The position numbers were made by a program, and so were the translations under genes. From assembly GCA_002748705.1 (NCBI GenBank), contig PDSZ01000001.1, positions 80,734 to 144,733 on the forward strand: a stretch of DNA of 64,000 bases. The letters run 5' to 3'. The notes beneath the pieces were generated by a model that was given only the letters and a program-made list of their open reading frames with translations, was not told where the DNA came from and searched no databases. Below are positions 8,621-17,678 of the stretch, piece by piece; position 1 is the first letter of the stretch, and each line of letters starts with the position of its first letter. The stretch comes from Candidatus Fermentibacterota bacterium. Its GTDB lineage: Bacteria; Fermentibacterota; Fermentibacteria; Fermentibacterales; Fermentibacteraceae.

Positions 8621-9811
8621 ATGAAAGTAATTCTGATGCTTGTGATGGCCGGGGTAAGTTTTTCTGCAGCTCCCGGTTACCAGCCGTTTTTTCTTCTTGA
8701 AGAGAACGGTACTGCAATCGACTGCGGTTACTACGGCTCGCCTTGTGTAACCGACTGGAACTCCGACGGCAATAAGGATCTGATTCTGGGAATATTTACC
8801 GGAGGGAACATCTGGTATTTTGAGAACGAGAATACCAATGAGGATCCGGTATTTAACTCCCACACCGTGATGCAGGCTGACGGAACAAATATTTCACTGC
8901 CTGCCGGTTGATGCACCGGTGCTACGAATCCGCAGGCTGCGGATTGGAATGGTGACGGCCTCGACGACATTATCGTAGGTGACAGGAACGGCTATGTAAC
9001 ATTCTTCAGAAGAACAGGTACAGGAATAAACGACCTGACTTCCGAAGGACACATGAGTGACGGCAGTGGTGTGATCGATGTGGGCTCCAACTCAGCTCCG
9101 GTGGTTGTAGACTGGAATGGTGACGGGGTTCTTGATCTGCTTGTGGGCAATGAGGATTCATCACAGGGCATCAGGCTCTACATAAATACAGGAACTGCAA
9201 CCAATCCTGTACTTGATACCTGGACCTGGATATACAGCAATGGGTCAAGTATCAACTGGTACAGGTGCGTTCCGGCGGTTTACGACATGAACGGTGACGG
9301 CAACAAGGATCTTATCGTCGGTGAGAGCAGCGGCAAGTTCTATTACTACGAGAATCAGGATTCCAACGACTCTCCGGTGTTCACTTCCTATGAGCCGATA
9401 ATGGTGGGAACACAGCCTCTGGATCTCAACTACGGCTCGCGCTGCGATATAGCTGACTGGAATGAGGATGGGTTGCCTGACATTATTGCCAGTGACAACA
9501 ACGGCAATGTGAACATCTTTCTGGCAGACATTGTTGGTATTGCCGGTGAGACTAGTGCTCTCATTAGCAGCGGTTTGACCATTTCTCCTGCAGAGAATCC
9601 GGCATCAGGCAGTTTCAGTTTCATGGTCAGCGGGCTTGAGACAGAAGCAGAAGTAACTCTTTTTGATGGTGCAGGAAGAAGAGTTCTTTCAGCTGGTGTT
9701 TCTGACCCGCTTGTAACCTTTGGCACAGTGAACCTCCCTGCTGGATTGTACACTGCTGTTATAAAACAGGGCGCAGAAGTATCATCCTGCAGAGTTGTTC
9801 TTGTTGAGTAG
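8621..9811 (+). CDS. Secreted VCBS/FG-GAP repeat protein with T9SS-like C-terminal domain, interrupted by in-frame TGA
   Basis: A 397-codon frame that is continuous except for one TGA at 8909-8911 (codon 97). ATG 8621 is preceded by GGAG and opens a signal peptide ending near SFSAAPG. Five calcium-loop repeats of FG-GAP/VCBS type follow: DWNSDGNKD, DWNGDGLDD, DWNGDGVLD, DMNGDGNKD and DWNEDGLPD. They lie on both sides of the TGA in the same frame. The last 75 residues look like a type IX secretion sorting domain: a fold starting ISPAENPASG, LFDGAGRRV, and LPAGLYTAVI before the end. It is probably an exported surface or extracellular beta-propeller. Three readings of the TGA are possible: recent nonsense mutation, sequencing error, or selenocysteine. 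If not decoded, only the first 96 residues would be made from this start. Confidence 0.75.
8927..8945 (+). promoter_or_regulatory. SECIS-like hairpin downstream of in-frame TGA
   Basis: A perfect 8-bp stem AATCCGCA / TGCGGATT with loop GGC. The stem begins 15 nt and the loop begins 23 nt after the TGA at 8909-8911. The tip GCAGGCTGC closely resembles the tip of the E. coli fdhF SECIS (GCAGGTCTGC). The same bases also encode a normal piece of repeat, so chance is possible. Confidence 0.3.
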
Positions 9812-9899
9812 AGTTACCGGGGCACATCACACCAGGGGGCGGCTCTTTACCACTGGGAAATATTTCTGCCCTTGAGGCAGTGAAGGAGAACACAGCGGG

Positions 9900-9916
9900 G
9901 GCGGCTCTTTGCCGCC
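9900..9916. terminator. Hairpin between convergent genes
   Basis: Stem GGCGGC / GCCGCC with a TCTTT loop between the + strand VCBS gene and the - strand propeller gene. No clear T-run follows on either side. A 14-nt copy of its left part (GGGGGCGGCTCTTT) also occurs at 9835-9848, 62 bp upstream of the copy at 9897-9910. Confidence 0.4.
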
Positions 9917-9927
9917 TCCGGACTTGA

Positions 9928-11085
9928 TCAAAGACCCTGGGAAAACTCTGAATTTTCATTCAGGCGCGTGGTATAAAGCTGCTGATAGCCAAGCTCAGGA
10001 TCGTCTTCCCAGGCAAGAATACCCTGTTCAGAGATGGAGAATCTCCAGCTCCAGCCTTCCATCTCGTAGAGAACCTGTCCTATGTGGTTACCCTCCATGC
10101 CGAAAATGTCGAACATGGGCTGACGGTTTGTACCCCGCTGAACCCATATGTTTCCGTCAGGGCCGATACCTACATTCTTTATCATGTCTCTGTAGGGTTC
10201 AGGTGTGTATCCCTGCATGCTCTGGTCTCCCATCTGACCGAAGAACCCCTCCATGTAGGCCTTTTCCTCGGCGATTTCTTCAGGTGTTTTCGCAACAGGC
10301 TCTATATCAAGTGAGATGGTCATGGCTTCTGTTCCGTCAGGATTGTAACACCTGACAAGGTATTCTTCCGATTCGCATAGAGCCACCATTACGATGCTTT
10401 CATTGCCTCCCACTGTTATACCGAATATGAAGTCGTTAATCATATCGGATGTGCCCCCTGCCATCAGTCTGGCCAGTGTGAATTCTGTTGAATCGGCCCA
10501 GTAAACAGTTTCAAACTGGTCACTGTTGTGGTTCATTCGCACCACTCTCCGGTAAAGCATGAACTCACCTTCGCTGTCTCCTTCACTGAAATCCGGTTTG
10601 TACGCAGCAAAAGAAGAGTCGGAGAGAGCAAAGCACTGAAGGGGAGGATTCTGGGTCCACAGTGATATTTCCTCAAGAAACTCCAGTGAATCATCGAAAA
10701 CTACGAACCCCTGTTTCATCATGTTGCTCACCAGCGTCATTCCGCCCATCTGGAAGAAGCCGAAAGAAACGACGGAAAGCTCTCCCGGACCGTCTCCCTG
10801 TCTGGATATCTGCCTGATGTATTCTCCGTCAGGAGTGTACTCCTTCAGGCATGATCGTCCTGAATCCAGCACAAGGATGTTCCCTGTTCCTGAATGATAC
10901 AGGGCATCGGAGAGTACTCCGAAGGTGTTAGTGGAGTCTCCCAGCTCTTCGCCTATGGATGTAACAGCTGTGAGGATTTGTGTTTGCATGGTTTGGCAGG
11001 AAGTGTCAGCTAGTGATGATTCAGTGTTGCCTCCGCATGCGGCTATAAGCAGTGCTGCCAGGATGAGAATACGATTAAACTTCAT
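9928..11085 (-). CDS. Six-bladed beta-propeller lipoprotein
   Basis: A 385-residue exported protein. It starts MKFNRILILAALLIAACGG: a basic n-region, hydrophobic core and lipobox LIAAC, so the mature N-terminal Cys is probably lipidated. The rest is a run of short beta-strand repeats of the NHL/6-bladed propeller type, for example DALYHSGTGNILVLDSGRSCLKEY followed by GDGPGEL, the blade signature shared with the genes at 38.7 and 41.7 kb. The substrate or partner is unknown. The gene is convergent with the VCBS gene and divergent from gpsA. Confidence 0.8.
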   Translation of the reverse strand: MKFNRILILAALLIAACGGNTESSLADTSCQTMQTQILTAVTSIGEELGDSTNTFGVLSDALYHSGTGNILVLDSGRSCLKEYTPDGEYIRQISRQGDGPGELSVVSFGFFQMGGMTLVSNMMKQGFVVFDDSLEFLEEISLWTQNPPLQCFALSDSSFAAYKPDFSEGDSEGEFMLYRRVVRMNHNSDQFETVYWADSTEFTLARLMAGGTSDMINDFIFGITVGGNESIVMVALCESEEYLVRCYNPDGTEAMTISLDIEPVAKTPEEIAEEKAYMEGFFGQMGDQSMQGYTPEPYRDMIKNVGIGPDGNIWVQRGTNRQPMFDIFGMEGNHIGQVLYEMEGWSWRFSISEQGILAWEDDPELGYQQLYTTRLNENSEFSQGL

Positions 11086-11193
11086 GTTGTTCCTCCGGGA
11101 ATGGCTATTGCAATTGTAATATCGGCAAAATTAACGGAATGTCAAAAAACAGCAGGAACAAGTATATTGTGCTGTTCCTGAAAGGGGTTTGCC

Positions 11194-12165
11194 ATGAGGG
11201 TTTCAGTGCTTGGTTGCGGTCGTTGGGGCAGTTTCCATCTCTGGTATGCCGCCAGACAGAAGTTTCCGGTAACAGGCTGGGAGCCTGATTACAGCGTTTC
11301 CTTCCAACGGCTTATGGAAAAGAGATCAAACCGTTATCTCTCTCTTCCTGATTCTGTTCAACTCACCACAGACATTGAAGAAGCACTCAATGCTGACCTG
11401 CTGATAATCTCCGTGCCTGCCCAGAAGTTCAGAGGGCTGGCCTCGGAGCTGGCAGAGCACGATTTATCGTCAACAGATGTGGTTTTGTGCATGAAGGGCA
11501 TTGAGGTGGCAACAGGCAGCAGGCTCTCTGAAGTGGTACTGCAGGAGGGTATGCAGACAAGGTCACTTAGCGCGTGGGTAGGCCCTGGACACCTGCAGGA
11601 TTTCACGGCAGGTGTTCCCGGATGCATGCTTCTGGTTTCAGCAGCCGAGGAGGATGCTATGCGAATAACCGGAATGCTGGGCTCGCCTCTTGTGAGGATG
11701 TACAGATCAACTGATATGATCGGCTGTGAGATAGGTGCTGCAGCAAAAAATGTGATAGGTATTGCAGCAGGTATGCTTGACGGAATGAACATGGGCGGCC
11801 TCAAAGGCGCTCTCATGGCCCGTGGTCCCCAGGAGGTTGCAAGGCTTGTTGATGCATGCGGAGGTGACTGGCGAAGCGTATACGGTCTTTCTCATCTGGG
11901 GGATTACGAGGCAACTCTTTTCTCCCGTTTCAGCCGTAACAGAGCATTTGGAGAAGCTCTTGTCAGAAAAGAGGAATCTCAGGGGCTTGCAGAGGGAGTG
12001 GCAACATCAAAAGCCCTGCTGGAGCTTGCTTCAGTCAATGGTGTGGAACTACCGATTACTGAAATGGTAAGAAATATCATAGACGGCAGAACAGATCTTC
12101 AGGGAGCTGTCGGCAGACTGTTCCTCAGACCCCAGAAGGAAGAGTTCAGTGCACCATTTTTGTAA
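11194..12165 (+). CDS. gpsA: NAD(P)-dependent glycerol-3-phosphate dehydrogenase
   Basis: A 323-residue cytoplasmic enzyme reducing dihydroxyacetone phosphate to sn-glycerol 3-phosphate for phospholipid synthesis. The N-terminal Rossmann motif is VLGCGRWGSFHL. The catalytic-domain blocks are IGAAAKNVIGIAAGMLDGMNMG, containing the Lys of the family, and the later LSHLGDYEATLFS and SRNRAFGE. The length is normal for GpsA. ATG 11194 follows AAAGGGG. The stop overlaps the start of the next gene by 17 nt, so the two are co-transcribed. Confidence 0.93.
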   Translation: MRVSVLGCGRWGSFHLWYAARQKFPVTGWEPDYSVSFQRLMEKRSNRYLSLPDSVQLTTDIEEALNADLLIISVPAQKFRGLASELAEHDLSSTDVVLCMKGIEVATGSRLSEVVLQEGMQTRSLSAWVGPGHLQDFTAGVPGCMLLVSAAEEDAMRITGMLGSPLVRMYRSTDMIGCEIGAAAKNVIGIAAGMLDGMNMGGLKGALMARGPQEVARLVDACGGDWRSVYGLSHLGDYEATLFSRFSRNRAFGEALVRKEESQGLAEGVATSKALLELASVNGVELPITEMVRNIIDGRTDLQGAVGRLFLRPQKEEFSAPFL

Positions 12166-13285
12166 AAGGCTTATTGTAATGGCAATTGTTCTTACTGCTG
12201 CATCATCTGCATCAGCCCACAGTAACTGCCGCTACTTCTGGGTGGTCCGTCACGGGCTTTCTTCTCCCGGTTCCATAGATGAGCTGCTTGAAAGGGCAGT
12301 TGCTGCAGGAGCAAACGGTCTGGTTGTTCAGGTTGTGGGCAGAGGTGAGTCCTATTACGATTCAGAGATACTTCCACCTGCTGACTTTTCAGGATTTGAA
12401 GATCCGCTGGCTTACCTGATAATGAAAGCCCGGCCTCTGGGGCTTGAGGTCCACGGCTGGGTTAATGCCTTTCTTGTGTGGTCGTCACCGGAAGAACCTG
12501 TTTCATCGACGCATGTTTACCATGAGCATCCTGAATGGTTTACCGGGCATATCTCCGGCAGAAGCAGCAGAGATTTCTCTCCTGCTGAGGCTGAAGCAGC
12601 AGGGCTTGTGGGCCCTGCTCTCTCTCCTGCATATCCAGCTGTCAGAGGATTCATAACTGATGTGATATGCGAACTTGCTGAAAATTACAGCCTTACAGGC
12701 ATACATCTGGACTATATAAGGTATCCGAATTCTTCCTTCGGCTACTCGGAAGGTGAAAAGGAAAGGTACTGGAACGATACAGGTCTTCTTCCTGAAGAAT
12801 CCTCTGAAGAGTGGAACAGTTGGCGAAGAAGGCAGGTAACAGCAACTGTGGAAACTGTAAGGGCTTCACTGAACTCTGTTGCTCCTGAGATGCTTCTTTC
12901 CTGTGCTGTTATGGCCAATCCGAATTCTGCGGTGAATGAGTTCTTCTGCCAATGGCAGAACTGGCTGGATACCGGTCTGATTGACCTTGCGTTTCCCATG
13001 GCCTACACATCCAGCAGAGAGAGAGCGCTGGAGCTTGCTGCACTGACCACTGCTGAACATTCGAATAAAGTGGTTTACGGAATCGGAGTGTGGAACCAGT
13101 CAGTGGATAATGCTCTGACAGGTGCAGAGAGGGCTCTTGACCGTGACGCTGCAGGAGTTTGCGTGTTCAGCCTCAACTCCCTTCCTGCAGGTGGAGAGGA
13201 AAAACTGCTGGAATTCTGGGGACGCGGCACCGCTCCGGAACACGGTGTTTCCCCTGCAATGTTCAACAGGGTGGTGGTAAGATGA
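12149..13285 (+). CDS. Exported family 10-like glycoside hydrolase (GHL10)
   Basis: A 378-residue protein with a signal peptide (HHFCKRLIVMAIVLTAASSASA) and a TIM-barrel typical of the GHL10/YngK group. Recognisable blocks are ANGLVVQVVGRGESYY, EVHGWVNAFLVWS, HPEWF, GIHLDYIRYP and LAFPMAYTS. Acidic residues in the HLDYIRYP strand are the expected catalytic area. The GTG at 12149 is favoured over ATG 12179 because it supplies the basic n-region of the signal peptide and follows AGAAGGAAGAG. Family members act on cell-wall or polysaccharide substrates; the substrate here is unknown. Confidence 0.85.
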   Translation: MHHFCKRLIVMAIVLTAASSASAHSNCRYFWVVRHGLSSPGSIDELLERAVAAGANGLVVQVVGRGESYYDSEILPPADFSGFEDPLAYLIMKARPLGLEVHGWVNAFLVWSSPEEPVSSTHVYHEHPEWFTGHISGRSSRDFSPAEAEAAGLVGPALSPAYPAVRGFITDVICELAENYSLTGIHLDYIRYPNSSFGYSEGEKERYWNDTGLLPEESSEEWNSWRRRQVTATVETVRASLNSVAPEMLLSCAVMANPNSAVNEFFCQWQNWLDTGLIDLAFPMAYTSSRERALELAALTTAEHSNKVVYGIGVWNQSVDNALTGAERALDRDAAGVCVFSLNSLPAGGEEKLLEFWGRGTAPEHGVSPAMFNRVVVR

Positions 13286-14043
13286 GGCTGGCTGTTTTGG
13301 CAAGCGGCTCCTCGGGAAACGCACTGGCAGTTGAGCATGAAGGGCAGATGATATTCTTTGATGCAGGAATCAGCGGCAAGCAGCATTTGCTCCGTCTTCA
13401 GGAGTCCGGATTATCTTATGAGTCTGCAGCAGGTTTATTTGTAAGTCACGAACACGGAGACCACTCCAGGTGTGCCGGAATTCTTGCAAGAAAATGGAAG
13501 GTTCCGGTTTTTGGAACCAGAGGTACACTTGACAGTTCAGGGCTTACTTCTCAGAAACTTCCCGGTCTTGAGGTTTTCGCCAATGGAGATACTGTGAATA
13601 TAGGGCCATTCACTGTAATGCCCTGGACAATATCTCATGATGCCGTTGATCCAAGCGGATTTACCGTAACAGCAGGCGGCAGAAGGCTGGGTATTGCAAC
13701 TGATATGGGAGTGGCAGGCCCCCTTGCGGTAAAAATGCTGCAGGGTTGTCATGGGCTGGTTCTTGAGTTCAATCATGATATAGATATGTTATGGAATGGG
13801 TCGTACTCCTGGCCGCTGAAGCAGAGGATCGCTTCCGAGGAGGGGCATCTTTCCAACAGTGACGCTCAGGAGCTGCTTGACGGTCTGGTGCATTCGGAAC
13901 TGGGATTCTGCGTAGCAGCGCATCTCAGCAGAGAGAACAACACTCCGGAACTGGCGGTGAAAGCCTGTTCCAGTGCAGCAGCTGGAAGATTTGATGTATA
14001 TGCCGGTGAGCCGGACAGGGCTTTGCGTTTCATAGAAGTATAG
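13282..14043 (+). CDS. MBL-fold metallo-hydrolase (YycJ/WalJ-like)
   Basis: A 253-residue cytoplasmic metallo-beta-lactamase-fold hydrolase. The start at ATG 13282 overlaps the previous stop (ATGA) and gives the usual N-terminus MRLAVLASGSSGNAL. The frame stays open to 13159, but that part overlaps the preceding gene. The metal motif HEHGDH is at residues 56-61, with further ligands in GIATDMG and EFNHD. The YycJ group contains predicted exonucleases linked to cell-wall and DNA metabolism. The exact substrate is not deducible. Confidence 0.9.
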   Translation: MRLAVLASGSSGNALAVEHEGQMIFFDAGISGKQHLLRLQESGLSYESAAGLFVSHEHGDHSRCAGILARKWKVPVFGTRGTLDSSGLTSQKLPGLEVFANGDTVNIGPFTVMPWTISHDAVDPSGFTVTAGGRRLGIATDMGVAGPLAVKMLQGCHGLVLEFNHDIDMLWNGSYSWPLKQRIASEEGHLSNSDAQELLDGLVHSELGFCVAAHLSRENNTPELAVKACSSAAAGRFDVYAGEPDRALRFIEV

Positions 14044-14051
14044 GAGGCAAT

Positions 14052-14579
14052 TTGTTCAGAATAATAATCTTGGCAGCGGTTCTCTCCGTGACTGCAGCGG
14101 CAGGAACTGTCAACCTCACCGTTGAGGGAGCCGGTCTCACGGCGCTGGGCGGCTGGGGAAAATATCTCAGCAACGGTCTCTCAGGTTCAGTCCAGGCGAA
14201 ATGGCTTTTTTCCAGAAAGTTTCAGGCAGGTCTCGGTCTGGAGGGTGTTGTTTTCGGTGACGGTTACAGCGAAGATGCCTCACTTCTGCAGCTGAAGCCA
14301 ATGGGTATACTCTCATTCTATTTTCGTCCCCGGGGCAGAAGCTTCAATCCAGGTATAGTGGCGGCTTTCGGATACTGCAGAAGCAGACTTTCCTCAGGAG
14401 AAGGAGTTGATCCAGTAAGCTGGGATCCATTCTGGAGAGCAGGAGTAAGATGGAATTTCAGCCTGGGTGAGCCCTGGAGAGCAGGAATCGGTTTTGATCT
14501 TGAGAGTGTGCTTTCCTCCGAGAAGAACGGGGATGCCTTCAAATTCACCTTCGGCGTGTCCAGGGAGGTGTCGTTGTGA
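14052..14579 (+). CDS. Small exported beta-barrel-like protein, unknown function
   Basis: A 175-residue protein. TTG 14052 is chosen because AGGAGG lies 5 nt upstream. It opens a signal peptide ending near VTAAAGTV, followed by alternating beta-strands rich in Gly and aromatic residues (KWLFSRKFQAGLGLEGVVFG, GILSFYFRPRG, RAGVRWNFSLG) and a C-terminal strand ending in a hydrophobic residue. This is the look of a small outer-membrane barrel. No family was recognised. Its stop overlaps the GTG of the next lipoprotein gene. Confidence 0.7.
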   Translation: MFRIIILAAVLSVTAAAGTVNLTVEGAGLTALGGWGKYLSNGLSGSVQAKWLFSRKFQAGLGLEGVVFGDGYSEDASLLQLKPMGILSFYFRPRGRSFNPGIVAAFGYCRSRLSSGEGVDPVSWDPFWRAGVRWNFSLGEPWRAGIGFDLESVLSSEKNGDAFKFTFGVSREVSL

Positions 14580-15229
14580 AGAAGATAATTTTGATTGCCT
14601 CAGTTGCAGCTATACTTATTTCAACCGGATGTGAGAGCAATCCTCTATACTTCAGACTTGCGTCATTATACTTTCCCGTATCACCTTCCGGTACCACCTG
14701 GGAGTACTCTATTGACGGCGGAGGAAGTCGAATCGTGACTGTGGTAGACCAGGTGGTAATGGGAGAAAGACCATGCTGGCGACTTCAGTCAGGAGCCGAT
14801 TACGAATACTACATCAACGATAATGGTAAACTGGAAAAATTTGAGAATCAGACCATTCTCTTCAATGGATTCGAGGTTCCCATCTATCAGGGCTGGTTAA
14901 CTTTATTCCAGTGGCCGCTTACAGACGGCATTTCATCCAGGGACTCTGTAGGGGCTCAGACTGTGAGCCAGGGAGTAACACTCAGTCATACCTGGGTAAG
15001 AACACAGACAGTTACCGGCCCTGTGGTTTCACCTGACGGTGAGTGGGCAGAATGCTACAAGATACACAGGGAAGAAACAACCATCAACTGGATACAGACA
15101 GCAGGATTCAATCCTGAGACAACTGTGACAGTAACCAGCATATGGCTTGCTCCCGATGTGGGTATGGTAGCCCTTGAATCTGATGAACATGTTCTGACAC
15201 TTACCTCTTTTACTCCAGGAGGGAATTAG
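14576..15229 (+). CDS. Predicted lipoprotein, unknown function
   Basis: A 217-residue protein starting at GTG 14576, overlapping the previous stop by 4 nt. The N-terminus MKKIILIASVAAILISTGC is a lipoprotein signal with lipobox ISTGC. The mature part is beta-rich, with sequences such as YFPVSPSGTTWEYSIDG and a C-terminal WLAPDVGMVALES. This pattern is seen in periplasmic lipoproteins that lack a named family. It probably acts with the preceding barrel gene, given the overlap. No enzymatic motif is visible. Confidence 0.72.
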   Translation: MKKIILIASVAAILISTGCESNPLYFRLASLYFPVSPSGTTWEYSIDGGGSRIVTVVDQVVMGERPCWRLQSGADYEYYINDNGKLEKFENQTILFNGFEVPIYQGWLTLFQWPLTDGISSRDSVGAQTVSQGVTLSHTWVRTQTVTGPVVSPDGEWAECYKIHREETTINWIQTAGFNPETTVTVTSIWLAPDVGMVALESDEHVLTLTSFTPGGN

Positions 15230-15348
15230 TTGCCCTTTTCCAGCTGTACTTCGTCTCCTGTTCAGTTGCGATGCTTTCAGTTATGGATATTCTTCTGTAC
15301 CTTGTCTGACAGAAAAAGAGCTGCTGTCCCTGCCTTTGGAGACATGGC

Positions 15349-16683
15349 ATGTCACTGAGCCTGGCTCAGATATTTTCCGCAGCTTTTCTTGCGGTCTATG
15401 CCTACATTGCATTTGGAAGCAGGTTCAGAGGAGCAGTGGTGTGGGCAGGTATTGCCGCCGCGACTGCAGTGGCTCACCTCAACGGCCTCCATGTTGATCT
15501 TGGCGCACTTTTCTCCATGGTAAACTGGAATGTGCTTCTGATATTTTCCGGTATTCTTTTCACAGCAGAGGTTCTCATAGATGCAGGAGTTCCTGCCCAT
15601 CTGGCAGCCCGTATCATTGCCATGAGCAGAAACTACGGCTGGGCGGCCATGCTTATCTGCGGATTGTCCAGCGTCATATCCATATTCGTTGAAAATGTAG
15701 CTACTGTGATGATAGTTGCTCCGATTGCTCTGGAGGTAAGCCGAAGGCATAATGCCAATCCGGTTGTCCTGCTCATAGGTATTGCCATTGCCAGCAACCT
15801 GCAGGGTACCGGAACGCTGGTGGGAGATCCGCCTTCAATGATACTTGCTGCCAGTGAGAACATGAGCTTCAACGATTTCTTCTTCATACACGGCAGGCCC
15901 GGGATTTTCTGGGCGGTTCAGCTTGGAGCTGCAGCAAGTTTTCTGGTTCTCCATCACTTTCTGGGCAGGGACAGGGGAGATGTGCCGAAGGTTGCCATTC
16001 CCCCTGTGGCAAGCTGGGTTCCTGCATGGATACTGGCTGCGGTGATAGTGGGGCTGGCTGTGATAAGTTTCATAAGTCCAGGTGTTCACCTTATCACAGG
16101 TCTCATGTGTATAGGTGGAGGATTTCTTTCACTGTTATGGTATGCCGTATTCAGAAGAAGGCACGGCCATCGTTACGAAAACTGTGTTGACAGAAAGACC
16201 CGAAGTGTGGTTAAGTCTTTTGATCTGGATACACTGTTTCTTCTGGCGGGAATATTCTTCATGGTGTCGGCACTGGATATGTACGGTGTTATGGAGCAGG
16301 CAGGGGTTTTTCTTGCAGGGGTAGCCGGAGGTGAGCCTCTTACTGCATATCTGATAATTGTAACAGGAGCTCTGATATTCAGTGCCTTTGTGGACAATGT
16401 TCCCTTTGTCACTGCCATGATTCCCGTTACTCACGCCCTTGCCGGATCAATGGGGCATGGTGCAGGTGAACACCTGTACCTTACTTTCGGGCTGCTGATA
16501 GGAAGCTGTCTTGGCGGCAACATCTCTCCTGTAGGGGCTGCTGCAAATATTGTTTCAGTCTCCATACTGAAGAAGAACGGATACAGCGTGAGTTTTAAGC
16601 AGTTCGTAAAGGTGGGGCTTCCGTTTACCCTGGTGGCAACTGCAGCCGGCGCTGCATTCATCTGGTTCGTCTGGCATCCGTGA
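15349..16683 (+). CDS. SLC13/ArsB/NhaD-type ion transporter
   Basis: A 444-residue inner-membrane protein with about 11-12 hydrophobic segments. It carries the two internal repeat signatures of the ion-transporter superfamily: QGTGTLVGDPPSMILA and, in the second half, GGNISPVGAAANIVSVS. FVENVATVMIVAPIAL and FVDNVPFVTAMIPV match the arginine/NhaD sodium-proton antiporter branch. Sodium/proton exchange is most likely; arsenite or dicarboxylate transport cannot be excluded. ATG 15349 has GGAG 7 nt upstream. Its stop overlaps the aroB GTG. Confidence 0.85.
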   Translation: MSLSLAQIFSAAFLAVYAYIAFGSRFRGAVVWAGIAAATAVAHLNGLHVDLGALFSMVNWNVLLIFSGILFTAEVLIDAGVPAHLAARIIAMSRNYGWAAMLICGLSSVISIFVENVATVMIVAPIALEVSRRHNANPVVLLIGIAIASNLQGTGTLVGDPPSMILAASENMSFNDFFFIHGRPGIFWAVQLGAAASFLVLHHFLGRDRGDVPKVAIPPVASWVPAWILAAVIVGLAVISFISPGVHLITGLMCIGGGFLSLLWYAVFRRRHGHRYENCVDRKTRSVVKSFDLDTLFLLAGIFFMVSALDMYGVMEQAGVFLAGVAGGEPLTAYLIIVTGALIFSAFVDNVPFVTAMIPVTHALAGSMGHGAGEHLYLTFGLLIGSCLGGNISPVGAAANIVSVSILKKNGYSVSFKQFVKVGLPFTLVATAAGAAFIWFVWHP

Positions 16684-17678
16684 ACCGGCTGACCTTTTCC
16701 TTTTGCAGGCGAGAGCTTGAAACGCAGGTGATTTTCACCGATGATGTTCCTGCTGAAGCGGAAAAGCCTGATATGCTGCTGGTGGATTCCACTGTATGGG
16801 AGTTTCACAGCAGAAGGTTTCCAGATTGTACTCATGTGGTACAGCTTTCAGGTGGAGAGATAAGCAAAACACCGGAGACCCTCTTTTTTCTTTGGCAAAA
16901 AATGTCAGAGGCAGGCCTCAGAAGGGATTCCACTGTAATGGTGGCAGGCGGAGGAACAGTCTGTGACATAGGGGCTTTTGCTGTTTCCACCTGGAAACGG
17001 GGAGTTGATCTGCAGATGGTGCCTACAACACTTCTTTGCATGGTGGATGCCTGTCTGGGAGGAAAAACTGCAGTAAATCTGGATGCAGGGAAGAATCAGG
17101 CAGGAACCTTTTACCCGGCATCAGTAATCTTTGCGGACACAGCATTTCTGGCCACACTGCCTGAGAGGGAGATGAAGTGCGGCATTGCAGAGGCTCTGAA
17201 AACATCGGTGATTGCCGGCAGGGAAATATCCGACCTTATTCTAAAGGGCGAGACAGATGAAGCTGTGAGAATGTGCATGCAGGCCAAGGGCGATATAGTA
17301 TCAAGAGACCTTGAGGAATCAGGGGAGAGAAAGCTGCTCAACCTGGGGCATACAACAGGCCACTGCATTGAAGCCATTACTTCATTTCAGGTTCCCCACG
17401 GGCAGGCTGTTGCAATGGGAATACCTGTGGCTGCAAGAATGGGGGGCAGCTTCGCCTTTGCAGAGGAGTTTATATCTGTTGCCCGAAAGCTGGGAATAGA
17501 CACAAGTCTGCCTGAAGCAATATCTACTGATTTAATTCTCAAACTGCTGAATACAGATAAGAAGACAACAGCAGAAGGAAGAACATGGATATTCCCGAAA
17601 ACCTGGGGGAACTGCGTTCAGAGAGTTCTTTCTGCCGCTGAGGAAGAGGAACTGCTGCGACAGGCTCTGGAACTGTGA
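16680..17678 (+). CDS. aroB: 3-dehydroquinate synthase
   Basis: A 332-residue enzyme of the shikimate pathway converting DAHP to 3-dehydroquinate with NAD and a divalent metal. Clear signatures are VAGGGTVCDIGAFAVSTWKRG, the block VPTTLLCMVDACLGGKTAVN, GTFYPASVIFAD and LLNLGHTTGHCIE (metal-binding His). It is slightly short (usual 340-370), with a compact N-terminus. The GTG start overlaps the previous stop, and the end overlaps tatC. No other shikimate gene is in the window, so it is separated from its pathway. Confidence 0.95.
   Translation: MNRLTFSFCRRELETQVIFTDDVPAEAEKPDMLLVDSTVWEFHSRRFPDCTHVVQLSGGEISKTPETLFFLWQKMSEAGLRRDSTVMVAGGGTVCDIGAFAVSTWKRGVDLQMVPTTLLCMVDACLGGKTAVNLDAGKNQAGTFYPASVIFADTAFLATLPEREMKCGIAEALKTSVIAGREISDLILKGETDEAVRMCMQAKGDIVSRDLEESGERKLLNLGHTTGHCIEAITSFQVPHGQAVAMGIPVAARMGGSFAFAEEFISVARKLGIDTSLPEAISTDLILKLLNTDKKTTAEGRTWIFPKTWGNCVQRVLSAAEEEELLRQALEL

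Noticed and set aside
8909..8911. Genome-wide recoding of TGA as a sense codon
   Set aside because: TGA ends many genes at tight overlaps (for example 4887-4889, 13283-13285, 16681-16683, 17676-17678), so it is an ordinary stop codon here.
13159..13281. Longer N-terminus of the MBL hydrolase
   Set aside because: The extension overlaps the preceding hydrolase gene, and family members begin MRLAVLASGSSGN, matching ATG 13282 at the ATGA overlap.
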